Source: Trichoplax adhaerens
Taxonomy: Eukaryota; Placozoa; Uniplacotomia; Trichoplacea; Trichoplacidae
Reading direction: 5' to 3'
Assembly (NCBI RefSeq): GCF_000150275.1
Contig: NW_002060947.1
Location: 5,194,376 to 5,258,375, forward strand
Length of the DNA stretch: 64,000 bases
Position numbers and translations under genes: made by a program
Notes under the pieces: model-generated
The model's input: only the letters and a program-made list of their open reading frames with translations
The model's database searches: none
Told to the model about the DNA's origin: nothing
Part shown: in pieces, positions 14,301-27,200 of the stretch
How the letters are laid out: each line of letters opens with the position of its first letter
Position numbering within the stretch: position 1 is the stretch's first letter

Positions 14301-17300
14301 ATCGAATTTTAGACATTAATAATCAAATTATCCCAAATACTCAAGAATTTCCTAAAATAAGAGCATTGTAAGTTGACTATGAAATTATTACTTTAAATGG
14401 TTAGTACATAATGCTAAATTTCCTTTTTAAATATATTCAAAATATTTAAAATCTCTCATATATCATAGGTATATTAAAAGCAATAAACTAAATCAAATTC
14501 ATCAACGGGCATTCCAGAACCTACAGAATTTGGAGATTTTGTAAGTAATCAAATACGAGATGCTAACAGTTATATTATCAGTGCAAAAAATTTCGTCTCC
14601 TTCAGTTGGATTTGATATGGTAATCATGTATTCTATCGGTAACTCTGTTTTCTGTTCCTTCAGAGACCTGCAAAATAACAACATCAGAGTTTTATCTTTT
14701 GCAGAGAATCTACGCAGTCTTGAGAAGCTGTGAGTTACCATTAATAGACTAATTAGATTATAGGCTTATTTATAAACATAAGGAAAATTGGTCATTATCA
14801 AATAAAATAAAACCACTTAATTGTTGGGTTCACTTTTAGTATTATGGGCAAGAATAAGATTCAGCAGCTAAAATCACAATATTTTCAAAATCTAACAAAT
14901 CTTACCGAACTGTAAGGAAAGCAATGACTGCAATTTATTTTATGTACATTATGCAATCTCCATTATTTAGCATGCGACTGGTAGATTTAATAATGTCGCC
15001 CAGATTTTGTAGAAGGGATTCAGTAACCACTATAATTTCTACATGTAATCTGCCAATATAGGGATGTAAGCTGCAATCAAATCAGACGATTAGAAAATCA
15101 CATGTTTAAATCCTTAACAAAATTAAAATCGCTGTACGTACTACTTTCTGCCATAAAGCTGATTATTGCGACCAAAATATTTATAAATGGCTTTCTGAAT
15201 TCTGTTGATGAAAACGAAATTCTAATTCCTATTCTTTGTTCTTGTATATAAATATTTTCATAGCAAATTATCTGGTAATCGTATAGAATTAATTAAAACT
15301 CAAGCTTTTAATGGTTTGATTGCTCTAACTAATTTGTAAGTAAAGTTTTAACAATATTAACATTTTCAGCATTTTGTAAACTGTATGAATTATATTATTG
15401 ATGCGAGGGTGCTTTGAGTAATTTAGTCTCAGTTTAGTCTAAGTGTAAAAATTGGACTACTTTTTTAATTTAAATCTAGGCAACTGGAATATAATTTAAT
15501 CCAATCAATTGATGGTATATTCAAGAATCATCTTCAGAATTTACAGACATTGTAAGTTGGATGATGAAATCTAATTTGATCTGATTTTGTATATACCACT
15601 AAATAGTTGGTAGTAGTCCATTATCAGCTAGACTTTTACATGTGGAAATCTTAGAACAGATTAGTAGCTGACTTTAATCGACTTTGGCAAGTAATTTTTA
15701 CAGTAAACTTGAATTAATACCGGCAATAGCAATATGAATGCGAGTTAATATAGTATTTAAATATCGAATATGGGCGTTTGTTTTCATAGTAGCTCTAGAG
15801 AAGAATGTTATTTGTTTGTATTATAACAATAGCGAAGTAAAATATTACAGTCTTCGTTTAATTATTTAAAGAAGTTTAAACTGTATGCAGTCTCAAATAA
15901 CTGCTGACATGCAACTATGGATAGCTTCAAGCCAACAATTTATGTACCTTAGAGGGCTAAAGAGCCAGATTTCTGAAGTAATTTTCTTCATATTACAATG
16001 AATTTTAGGAACATATCTAATAATAAAATTACATCGATTGGAGGCTCCTCTTTCCTCTCCATGTCTTACTTAGAACAGCTGTAAGTCTTAATAAAGTATT
16101 GACTACCTAAATATTTCATTTTATTTGAAATATGCAAAATAATTGATGGAATAGCGCTTTTATTGAAAGCTAACTTATTCAGCAAATTTGCTGACTTCAA
16201 TATGCCCTATTCTATGTTAAAATAAATTAATTATCAAATAATTTGCAAGTCCATTTTTTGTATGAATATATATCTGCAATGGCGAATATATGCAAATCTT
16301 TTTAAATAATATTTAAAAAGTGTATTCTTTCACGTGATTTATCGTTAACTAACCGTTGTTACTTTTCAATTTCTAGCTGGCTTGATAATAATCAAATACC
16401 ATCATTGCCAACTAATAGTTTCAACGGATTATCAAGTTTGATAATTATGTAATTTACATAATATGAATATTACGTAGCAATATTGGTGTAAAAACGTTAC
16501 AGAATATTAACGATTGATTAATGTATTCGATATTTATTGATGTCTAGATCCTTAAGTGAAAACTTAATTGGAAACCTTTCTTGCGAAAGCTTTACCAACC
16601 TAAATCAACTTGATGAACTGTAATTATTAATAGTGATAATTAGCTATCTACTAATATTTAAAGACGTTTAAATCGTTGAAAAATAATTTGACACTTAAAG
16701 CAGGAAATGCAATTTACATTAATTTGTTATCATATTAAATATTATCCAACCATTTTTTTCTATTAGACGATTGGCATCAAATAATATATCGTTTATTCAC
16801 CATAACTGCGCGTCAGTTTTCTCACGGTTAAATAAAATGTATGTCGAGTAATAACTTTCTGTAAAGGAGTTTCCAATAGCACTTCGTCTTGCATAAATTC
16901 AACTGTCTGACAAGCAGCCTACTCTTAAGCAGTATTTAGTTTTAAAAACCATCAGTAAATTTATCTTATTTCATGATTCTATAGTGATTTCAATTTTAAC
17001 AACTTAGTCCGAAATGGCATCAATATCAGCAATTCTATTCTCGATAGCTTGAGTGGATTCCCGTTCGAGCTGTAAGTTACAATTGTGCTAAAAATCACTT
17101 ATCGTAGACTAAATATCGATATTGGAGATACGTTTACGCAATCTAATCTTGACACTAACTATATTCATTTCTAGGAAATTGGCTGGAAATAACATCAAGC
17201 ATTTACAGACAAGCTACTTTCGACAAAATATCTTACTTAGATCAATGTAGGTCCAAATGGAATATTTTATTAACCGATAGAAAATAATCTATGTGTTATG

Positions 17301-20300
17301 CCCAAAATTGAATTTTTAAACGTAAATATAATATAAATTTTAAGTCCTAATACTACATTTGCTAATTTTCGATTTTAGAGATATTGGCTACAATGAACTA
17401 AATGATGAAGAAATGGCCGGATTAATTTCGTCTATAATAATTCTGAATGAGGAGTGCCAGTCATTTAAGAAAATTTTTCGTTGCTACGAGTATTCAATGT
17501 TAGTGCTTTAATAAGTTGTCTCCATATAGCCCGGTCAGAAGAATTTTGATTGTCTTACCGGTATTTAAAAGTTAATTACTATTGATAATCTTATCGTCAT
17601 TAGAAATGTGGCCGGTAACAATATGCACTCCATTCCGCCTGGATTTTTCAACTATTTAAAGGAATTTATTCTAAAAATGTAACTGTTAATTTTAGATGCT
17701 AATAGTCAAAGCTTAAATTTTCGCTATTGCGATAATTTACTTTAAATTAAGTAAAGAGAATCAGAGCTAGATTTTATCGTAGCATAGAATTATGACGAAT
17801 GCATTCTTAATTAGAAACGATCTTCATACTGCTCTTACAGCAACATTACTAACAACAAATTACAAACGGTGGATGCATCAGAAATCTTTTCTTCTCATGA
17901 CTATATTCTTCAAGAATTGTATGTTCTTTTTATCGTTAGATATCATTTTCTATATACTTACTAATTCATATCATTATGGTACACACACTCATTACTTAAG
18001 ATATTACATTTCATTGAACAGAAGTTTATTCGAAAAGATATAAAATTAATGATTCAAATCTTTAATTCAGGTATATATCGAATAACCGAATTCAATATTT
18101 TACCAATTTCAAGAAATTACAGTTTTACAAACTCAGAATTCTGTAAGTGACCTAAAGTTTATCTAAAGCTTTAGCTAATATTTCGACTTGAACTATCATC
18201 AAGCCCCTTCATCCTTTTCATGAAGATATCTAAAGTTATATTCTTCATTAAATAATATCAAATGTACATAAAATCTCTTTAGAAATATTGACAACAACAA
18301 TATCGCAGATATTTGCCAGAAAAATTTGGGTCGAACATGGCCTAACCTCGAATATTTGTATGTTTATAAAAATTAATAGCCTAACAATTATTGCTATAAT
18401 ATAATTCATATCAGCATGATCTAAATAAGATTATGTAGTCAAATACATGTGGTCGATCATTAAATACCATGCCATTCTATTATGCAGGTCTGCAAATAAA
18501 AATAATATCAAAGTATTACAGAGTCGTTGCTTTCAATATTCATCTAAACTAAAATTTATGTAAGTCTTTAAGATTACTAACAGAAATTTTTAATGTTAAA
18601 TGCAATAAAGAGGATTCAGTAAAGAAAGGAGTAAACTTTATTCTAATGATAAAATTCTACAGATCGCTGAAAGAAAATCCAATCAATTCTCTCAACCCTC
18701 GATCATTTTATGGACCCCCTATATTAGATACAGTGTAAGCTACATTCAAATCAACAAATAAAAGATATATGTATTTTACTGACAGTGTTGGCAGAATTTT
18801 CTAAATTTTTAAAATAATTATTTCCTTATATTGATATAACGTACGGATTGTTATATAATAACTAACTCTTATAGACTGTACAAACTATATTCTAATCAAC
18901 ATATTAAAATTAATTGTACTTTACTGATAGTATTGCTAAATTTCCCAAATTTAAAAATATAATTATTCAGTTCCATTGATAAAATATTAGGATTGTTATC
19001 TAATTTTTAATTCTTACATTGAAACTGTGTAACTATACTCAAATCAACAAGTTATAAGAAAACACATTTTAAAAATAGTATTACTAAATGTTTGAAAATG
19101 TTTAAATAACTATTTGTTTATGATAACAAAATATATTGAATACTATATAATAACTAACTTCTGTCTTGATTTTTTACGATCAGATTGTCAACGCGAGATT
19201 ATTTATGTTGTTATGTACCTGCTCAAGTCACATTTTGTACACCCATTTATGATCAGGACGCATTGTCTACGTGCGATGATATGCTATCTCATCCAACGCT
19301 GCAATATTTTGTATGGATAATAGGAATTACAGCATTTGTCGGAAATATTTTAGTATTTCTCCATTATTGCCAACAAAGTAAACAAAAGCATCCACCCATA
19401 TCAGTTACTACTGTTTTGCTAACTAACCTGGCATTAGCTGATTTCTTTATGTCAATCTACCTGATTATTATTGGTATTGCGGATCAAATCTATCGTGGAT
19501 ACTATTCCATGTATGTAGAACCATGGTTAACGAGTGTGCCTTGCTATTCCGCATCATTCCTGGTATCATTATCAAGTTTAATGTCGGTATATATGATGAT
19601 CATTATTAGCATTGATCGCTTTATATGTATTACTTTCCCATTTTCAACAAAAAGATTAAAAGTTTCCAGTGCAAGAAATGTGCTGTTGGTCGGTTGGTTA
19701 TTCTGTATTGTTTTTGCTGGCATACCAGTAGTCTTCAGCATAGGCAAACCAGGAGAGAGCCGCCTCTACAAGTATAGCAGTATATGCATGCCTAGTAATG
19801 TCAATAACGTTTACTATAGAACTTGGATATTGTGCTATACTTTCTTGACCATGGTAGCCTGGATACTAACATGCGCTTTATATTTTGGCATGTTTTTCTC
19901 TATGCGTCAATCTAGCAAATCAGTTCGTAAAATCGGATCTGTAAATCGCGACAGAAAAATTGCCATACGGTTATTTTTAATCATTATTACTGATTTAGCC
20001 TCTTGGATGCCTTATTATATCTTAGTTATTCAAGTTCTTTTTACTGGTACAATTGACATCATCGTCTTACAGTTTGTCATCATTTTTGCATTACCAATAA
20101 ATTCTGCTATTAATCCTTACTTATATACGATTACAAACCTATCTACATTTAATAAAGCTTTTAGTCAAGTTGTACCTAGTGGCGTCCACCAGGCAATAAC
20201 TAATATAAGAAGTACAGAATTAACACGACAAGGTAGCGAAATATCTCGTCGCCAACGCGAATTTAATCTGTCACATGCTACAAGAAGCGATAGTGTAACA

Positions 20301-20513
20301 CCGAGAAAGAGTATCAGCGTAATACTACTAGATGAGAAACAATCGTCTAATTTAATCGTAGATCAAACACCAGTAGGACAAGGCATATTTAAAGAAGTCG
20401 AATTTGGATATTCCGATACGCTTACTAATATTAGCGGTCAAACTGTTAAGCATGGATTGCATCATATTACCCCTAGGCGCAATGATCCATCTTCTATTAC
20501 TAACATTCATTAA
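5398..20513 (+). CDS. Leucine-rich-repeat GPCR (LGR, relaxin-receptor-like), 5' end missing
   Basis: Cell-surface rhodopsin-family receptor with a very large leucine-rich ectodomain. I resolve 46 coding exons, about 1,546 residues: 45 LRR-array exons (5398-18734), then one exon (19184-20513) with a Cys-rich hinge (LCCYV...FC...TC), seven helices and a ~115-residue Ser/Thr-rich tail ending in TAA. Receptor marks: NLALADFFMSIYL in TM2, SIDRFICI at the end of TM3 (a DRF version of the DRY motif), ITDLASWMPYY in TM6 and NPYLYTITN in TM7. This set resembles type C LGRs (relaxin/insulin-like peptide receptors), which couple ligand binding by LRRs to G proteins; ligand and coupling here are unknown. 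The start codon, signal peptide and any LDLa module were not found. All junctions are phase 2, so frame holds through the array. The intron at 9751-11108 hosts a MITE copy. Donors of exons 9 and 22 are weak (gttagt, gttggt). Confidence 0.88.
10167..10781 (+). repeat. MITE-like repeat, copy C, inside a receptor intron
   Basis: About 615 bp. It starts 'ctgattgtctcaaaacagc' and ends '...tataacactgtcacactg', giving short terminal inverted similarity (CTGATTGT / cactg-type ends). It is closest to copy D and lies wholly in the intron between exons 9679-9750 and 11109-11180. No ORF. Confidence 0.7.
12629..12662. repeat. (AT)n microsatellite
   Basis: Alternating AT run broken once by 'gtt', in a receptor intron. 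Expected in AT-rich DNA. Confidence 0.9.
18740..19175 (+). repeat. ~146-bp intronic sequence in three tandem copies
   Basis: In the last receptor intron a unit holding 'caaatcaac', then 'actgataGtattgctaaat'-like and 'aataactaact'-like blocks, recurs three times. The 'atcaac' anchors end at 18755, 18900 and 19048, so the periods are 145 and 148 bp. Copies are diverged but collinear. The final copy runs into the splice acceptor of the seven-helix exon (ends 19183). Confidence 0.75.
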
Positions 20514-20845
20514 GATGTAACATGCAATTTTTTCTTATGCTTATTTATTTCAATTTTGCCTTATTTCTGTACTGGACTTGGTATTGGTTTGAATTATCAC
20601 TTCTACCAAATACGCATAAAAATGCTTGTACATCTTTAATGGCTATTTACGGAACTGATCAGTGACGTAAAAGGGATGTAATAACATATAATCAAAAAAA
20701 GAATTGACAATAAATACAACCGAAGTTCCTCGACATAACATTAGAACAGGTGTCACAACAGCGAGAAAGAAATAAAATTACTAATGGTGAAAGGAACAAT
20801 AAATATAATATTTTAACTATTTTATGTTATTTGCACTTATATAAC

Positions 20846-20875
20846 TTAAGATTTTCGCTAGCGAGAAAATCTTAA
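20846..20875. repeat. 11-bp inverted repeat, 8-nt loop
   Basis: Arms ttaagattttc / gaaaatcttaa around gctagcga, about 330 bp past the receptor stop codon. It could be an RNA hairpin in the 3' UTR or chance structure. Confidence 0.6.
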
Positions 20876-22136
20876 AGCATGTTAATGTTAGGCCCATTAA
20901 TGTGATCGAGAAATTAATTAACCTGAGTGTGAAATAATAATCAAATGTAATAGAATTTAAAATAAGGTTAAAATAGCTTATCATCTTCTGTAATGCAGCA
21001 AGATGCGGAATTTCATCATAATCGTTACGTTATACAGTTCTTTAAGTTTAGTGTTTAATCTTATCATAAGGAAAGATTAATCTAACAATATAATATAAAA
21101 TGATCTTCAACCTTTTCAGCGACTTAGACACTACTCTGCTTTCGCATTTATTCTAGATGCCTGAGGGAAGTTTTATTAATTGATACCTATATAATCTGCG
21201 ATTGAAGGATTCCTAGAATTATACTATTCCAACCTACGTAATCAATTCTATTTCAAAATATTCACGTTTAAGTGCTATCAAATTTTAATCATAAAGAAAT
21301 AACGTTTGTGCTTCAATTATAAACTGTCCCCGCTTCTTTACATAGATGTAGCAATTATCATTTAGCAAATTTAGAATTATTACTATATAAATATATACTT
21401 AAGTTTTACAACTACAATGGACCATAAAATATTAACAGTAATTATTTCAATTTGTTATCAAGCAAAATTTCGTGATGTAGTAGATTACGATTACCTTATT
21501 TATTCCTTGTCATAACTGTAATAATGTTATCTAACTAAGTAGAAGATAAACCTTATTACTACATCAAAAATTGCTTGCTGTAGCAAACTTTTCTTAATTT
21601 AAGGAAATTGATACAGCCTTAATTTGCAGTAAATTGTACCATCATTTCCATTTTGCATCACACAAGTCTAATGGCTATCAATAATTGCACTATAAGGCTT
21701 TTGTAAAGCTTAAAAACTAATAGTCTTCAGCACTATCGTAGGCAAATCTTCAGACATTCTCTTCTTGACTGAAAATTTTATCAATATCACACCCTAATAT
21801 TAAATCTATGTCAATTCTTACAATAACTATGTGAAACAACTTTAATTTATTAATTATGCCTTACTGACGTTCCTTTATCATAGATTTTCAAGCTGTATTA
21901 TATTACTATTAATTTAAAAGCTTTAATAAAGATTACATCGGAGCACTATGGATACAGAATTTGCTATGCTAAAATGTTTATAGATCCCGGAAATATCAGG
22001 AATATTCTTGTATCTTTACCCAATACTAAAATAAGTATAGCTTGTGCCAGTAATTAAATATGATATAGAGCTGAATCTACTTGATATATAATTGTACTCG
22101 TAATTATACTATAGCGGTGATTTTTTTTTATTATGA

Positions 22137-22776
22137 CTGATTGTGGCAGTGTTATATACTGTACTAGAGTAGAAATATCTATGTTAGGATAATTCTGTTA
22201 GCCTATCCTTATTTAGTTAACTCCTAATTTGGATATACCGTGTTTTAATATAGCACTGACTTTTTATGACGGTGATACATATACACATACTGAAATTAAT
22301 AGTTATAATAGGGAAAGCAAATTATATACTTACAATTCGAATCATTGCGATTGTAACTTACTTATGGTAGATTGTAAATTATCGTGGAAATGTTCCGTGA
22401 TAGGACATATCGTAATCTGACTATTCTGTATTAGTCATAAGATGTCTATGTTCGTAAATACTGTTGTCTGCATTAAGGAAGCAGTAGCTATAATTAATAT
22501 CTAATTTAGTAAATGATTACAAAGTTAGTCGTACTAACTATGACTCATGAATTATTGAGGAAGAGTATATAAATGCAATATATCGTGTAATAAAGAGGAT
22601 TCTCAAACTTAGTGTTTAACGTAAAATACGAGGCGTTTAAGTCTTTGTGTAGACAGCTGGTAGATCAAAAGTGTTTCTGATAGTGCAGATATCGTTCCTT
22701 GATACGTGGTTCAAGGAATTGACTTATTGATCATACATTACGTTATCTTGTTGTAAAGCTGTTTTGTGACACTGAT
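22137..22776 (-). repeat. MITE-like repeat, copy D (inverted)
   Basis: Reverse-complement orientation of copies A-C, ~640 bp. The left end reads 'ctgattgtggcagtgttata'; the right end reads 'gttttgtgacactg'. It shares 'acgaggcgtttaa' and the 'gttccttgatacgtggttc' block with copy C. No coding capacity. Confidence 0.7.
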
Positions 22777-22854
22777 TTATGCTGTATTTCAATTAATAAA
22801 AGTCAATAAAGACCAGTATACTAATTAAAATGTATCTGCTGTATCCAATAGTTA

Positions 22855-22965
22855 TAGAATCTATGCTTAATACAGGCTAGGAAGCGTTTAAGCCTTATCT
22901 GTTGGAGTAAAAATTCTGATAGAGCAGATGTAGTACCATGATACAGTTTCGTGTGTCAAAATTCA
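22855..22965 (-). repeat. Fragment of the MITE-like repeat, copy E
   Basis: Contains diverged versions of the 'ggcgtttaag...tctgatag-gcagat...tgatac' run seen in copy D, right beside it. It is probably an older nested or tandem fragment. Confidence 0.4.
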
Positions 22966-24293
22966 GTCGTTAGAACAAGAAAAATACAAGTTAAATTAAA
23001 ACGTCTTCAAATATTATTGTATCTAATAAAAGCATTTAGGTATAAATTTTCTAAATAAATTACAGTGGCTAGTGCTAATTGGGACTTTTAGATACCGTAG
23101 AAAGGCATATACGTTCGGTATTTCGTATAATAAACAGTTCTTATGTTAAATATGTACAAACCACAGATCATACAGACATGTACATATCATTTATGAATAA
23201 ATATGTGCATCCCACGTGAAGGTGTTATTTTTTTTAACCAAAAAGTCAAGTGAACTTTGCTTAATACATTTGGATATAAGTGAATTTTTCGCAAGTCACA
23301 AAAAAAATATTTCGCTCAAATTAGCACTTCGTAAGACAATACTAATAGGGTGTCATTATTAGCTTAATAAATTGCCATAAAGTCCTAAATTTAAATCCTC
23401 AGGTTTAATATGCTATGTTACTGTAATAAAAAGAAAAACACTATTAATTTGTAAAATTAAAGTAAAGCAATGCGTTAATTACATGTTTGAAGCCATTAAG
23501 TCTGCTATACTGCCATACATTAAGCATTAGTTGCATTGTTACAAACATTGAGTGATTTTCGTCTATTTACTAACACATTCGAATGTGTTAATCTTATAAA
23601 TATTATTTACCACTATCTAACTGATGCTAGTTCTGTGATTACAACTTACTTATTCATGAAACTAAAGTTTCACAGCACAAAATAAAAACTTTTTTATATT
23701 TATTTATTAATATTGTATGGTCCGATACCCTTTCATAACAATATTACACTCAATTTATCAGCATTAATTCCAATAGCTTAATCATAATTCTATAGTTCTC
23801 TTAAATGAAATATGCATCAAGTGTTTTATGGAAATCTTCAAGAAGCTAAGATTATCTCTTATATTCTTAAAACAGATAAGGAAGTTTAGCAAATGTATTG
23901 ATTCCAGCTAATTGTAGTAGTACAGTAAGTGGCTAACATGATGAGATGGCGCACTTGTACTATTTTTATAGAAGACTGTAATAGCAGGAGGCTATTACTC
24001 GGTCATTACAGCAAAGTAGTTTTATTCTCAGCCGGGCGGGGATTGTTTAAGTTAAATATTGTAATTTTAAATATTTATGAAAAATTTTCGTTGATCTACC
24101 ATTTACTGTAATAATTTTTTTGAATAGATTAAAGAGGTTTCTTTAAGTATCATAAGCCCTTAATTTTAAAATTAAATTTACTTTTTAAATGATTTTGTAT
24201 CTGCGTATACAAGATAAAATGTAATTAAGGTTAGCAAAAAATTACGATATAATAATCCTCGTTCGCCATATGATTATATCATAATGGACATAT

Positions 24294-27200
24294 TTAATAA
24301 GTAAATTCTTTAATATTTGAATCCAATTTGTTCTCAGAGGGGTTATCTTCTTTCGATACTAGTGCTATTGGTGTTTTTATCGTTAGTTCTGTAGATTCAT
24401 CACTAGAGTTAGCATCATGAGATCCGGCTGAATCTGATTCATGGTCTGCATCTTCAATTGGAATATCTAATTCCTTAGTATCGTCATTGATTGCGTCTGA
24501 GAACAAGATACATGAGACTTATCCATAAAATTGAAAAATTCATTTTTTGAAATGTAGTATTAAACTTACAATTATTATCTGTAACTGCTTGATTTAATAC
24601 TGCCATCCATCTACACAAATTAGTAATAAGAAACTTTACAAAGGTGTTTCGAAATCATTTTAAGTACCGTATATTATAATCGTTCAATATCATACTTAGT
24701 CATTTCTTCTCGATTATCTGCGTTTAAATAACAGATAGCTGTATGGTCCTTGGTGCAAATTTGAAAGGCACTAAATATTGCAAACGACATGGGTTGTCTG
24801 ATCTTAAACCCAGAATATCGTAGTAAAAGCAAGCACGAAAGAAATATACTGACTGCCGCTTTACGCCAGATGGAAGTACAATGTAGTCGATAAGAGAAAT
24901 TTTCTCCAGTAATTCAATCTAAATTAAAGATAGCATAAAATTGGCACTATATTTGCGATATTATTAAAGTCAAAACTGCATTTAGAATCTGTACGTTAGC
25001 TTGGGCTATATTTAAAAGAACAATTATATCCGAGGACATTTCATGAAGAGTTCGCACCTCATTCTTCTTATATATGTATAAATTAGTATCTAGTAATCGA
25101 AACCAGCATCGACACCATTGCTTCGATAAATTAGAACCTGAAAATTATTCAAGGAATCTAATATGTTGGCTAAGTTCGTAACATACAATATGAATAATGG
25201 CAAAATCGTTGTCGAATTACCTGGTCTTGTGGGCTTAATCCACAGAAATCCAGCTAAATCACTTCGACCTACCATTTCGTAGAAAGTTATAATCATGAAC
25301 AACATAATTACGAATTGGTAGCATAGTTGCCTTTCGTATTTGTGATTAAACCACCTCATCAAGTATTAATATTGTATAAAAGTGTTTCAAGCTAGAAGTA
25401 TTCCTAATTTGCAACCAAGATGAGAAAGTAATTTCTTTGTCCTACATGACAAAGAACTGGAATGTCAATCAAACGGTATCCCAATGTTAGATTTCATTGG
25501 GTAAAGACATAGTAAGGCCCGGAAATTCTTAGCCTACTCTACTAACTGAAGAATCATAACTTGAATAGATTTTAGAGCTTAAAACAGATTTAGCTATGAG
25601 AATTACTTCATCTTGACAATTGATTAAATAAATGCATATTAGAAAATTCATTATTATTAACTAAACTAGTCTAATCCTTTCCAATTTATAAGATAACTGA
25701 ATGAATTAACTCCAGATTGCAATTTAACAAACATATGTTAAGGTTATCATACCAGAAGAATTTATCTAAACCTAGAAACTATACTTGCAATTTTTAACAT
25801 ATTTAGCCATTAATCAAGTAAAGGCAAATTAGAAAGTCTATAATTACTGACATAACTGCAGCCTGATTCTGTTGAATTTATTATACGTATTAGTAAATTA
25901 ATTAACTCTAGAGCACAGTTCAACAAAAACTGGTGCTATCATATTAGAATAGCTCATGCAAACTTAGAAGCTATGCTTTCAATTCCTAACACTATTCAGA
26001 TCAATTAAGATGCTTCGGTTAAACAAGTTCGTAATTACTATTTCAGTCTAACTATTCCTAAAATAAGGATTACAAATACATCAATGATCGTTATCCTTTA
26101 AAATTACACTTAGGAGGACGGTGAATGTTACTGGCCCACAAGTACATCTCAAATCGAATATGAAATTATTCTATAATACACACGTCAATATAATTTACTT
26201 TCATGACCATTAAAGAGCAGGGTGTACTGATTGGCATGACATCTTGGCATTTTAAGCTACTACATCATGTAAATGCTTCTATGCAATATCGCTTACTAAT
26301 CGCAATTATAACTATAATCACCTCCTCGGTACTTGTTCACTTTATGCAGTAATTCCTGTATAAGCAAAATAATATTTAAATTATGTACTATCGAAACATT
26401 CTCTATTGGAAAATATCCTGTTACAAATTGTTATAGAAAGAAAATTCCGTCGTGAATGTGATGCGAATAATATCATGTAACAGTCTCTTTATTATACGTA
26501 TCTTATTATTTGCAGAATGAAATCTTAAAACAAGTTTCTGTAAGAATTATTTGTATTTTATAATTTTAAAAATAGCTTTTCAAATATTAAGTCACTGATT
26601 AGCTGTAACTTACATTCTCGGAAATAGCTGAAAAGCTACGATCTTTATTTCGACGGCCTAAATATACGCAAAATTCATGAAGCGAAATAAAATACCATCT
26701 GATCTTAGAAATTTACGGCTGAACTATAATAAACTTACCAAATACAGCACTATCTCTCCTATGTCCAGTCTGTAGAATAGATCATAGGGATTAGCTAAAC
26801 ATTGGTTATAAGTGAAGTAGTATAATATTTCCATTTTTGCAATCATCAGAACCTATCAAATTAATAATAACTTAAAGCTGAATTATCGTTTACTTACACC
26901 GGAAGATTGTCCTCCCCAATCTATTAAAAATTATGATTTAATGAGATAATGATTTTTTAGCATTTACATGAATTAAAAATTGCAAATGACAGAACATAGT
27001 CCGATTACTAGAATATAAACATAGACATTACCCCATAGAGACTGGTTGCTAAAACGCTTCTTGATCTGCTCAAAAAGAGTTATGGATGGTGAATACAAAA
27101 CATTATTCACCTCGAATGATAATTTATAATTTTTCTGACAATTAATTAATATTGTGAAATGGTGTCGAAAATTGAGTTTACCCTTTGCTTAATCCCAGTA

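Larger units (their letters stand above)
5398..18734 (+). other. Array of 45 phase-2 exons, nearly all encoding one LRR
   Basis: Exons: 5398-5469, 5939-6010, 6182-6253, 6537-6608, 6711-6782, 7632-7703, 7816-7887, 7995-8066, 8154-8225, 8369-8440, 8538-8609, 9340-9411, 9484-9558, 9679-9750, 11109-11180, 11296-11367, 11488-11559, 11690-11761, 11957-12028, 12103-12174, 12856-12927, 13020-13094, 13367-13435, 13586-13648, 13783-13854, 14287-14367, 14469-14540, 14664-14729, 14840-14911, 15062-15133, 15264-15335, 15480-15551, 16009-16080, 16377-16448, 16548-16619, 16767-16838, 16985-17071, 17175-17246, 17379-17498, 17604-17678, 17841-17918, 18071-18142, 18283-18357, 18488-18559, 18663-18734. Thirty-four are exactly 72 nt (24 residues); the rest are 63-120 nt, always multiples of three. 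Typical repeat: xLxxNxIxxIxxxxFxxLxxL. Exon 13020-13094 has an uncertain donor. Exon 17379-17498 is an irregular Cys-containing unit. Missed exons in the longer introns (6783-7631, 8610-9339, 12175-12855) are possible. Confidence 0.85.
20514..24293. other. Intergenic region between convergent receptor and CNK genes
   Basis: Receptor 3' UTR probably occupies the first few hundred bases; AATAAA occurs at 20709-20714. Otherwise only MITE copies D and E were recognised. The short ORFs have no splice context or family similarity. Confidence 0.6.

Noticed and set aside
22229-22420. 62-codon plus-strand frame
   Set aside because: Lies wholly inside the MITE-like copy D and is not conserved in the other copies.
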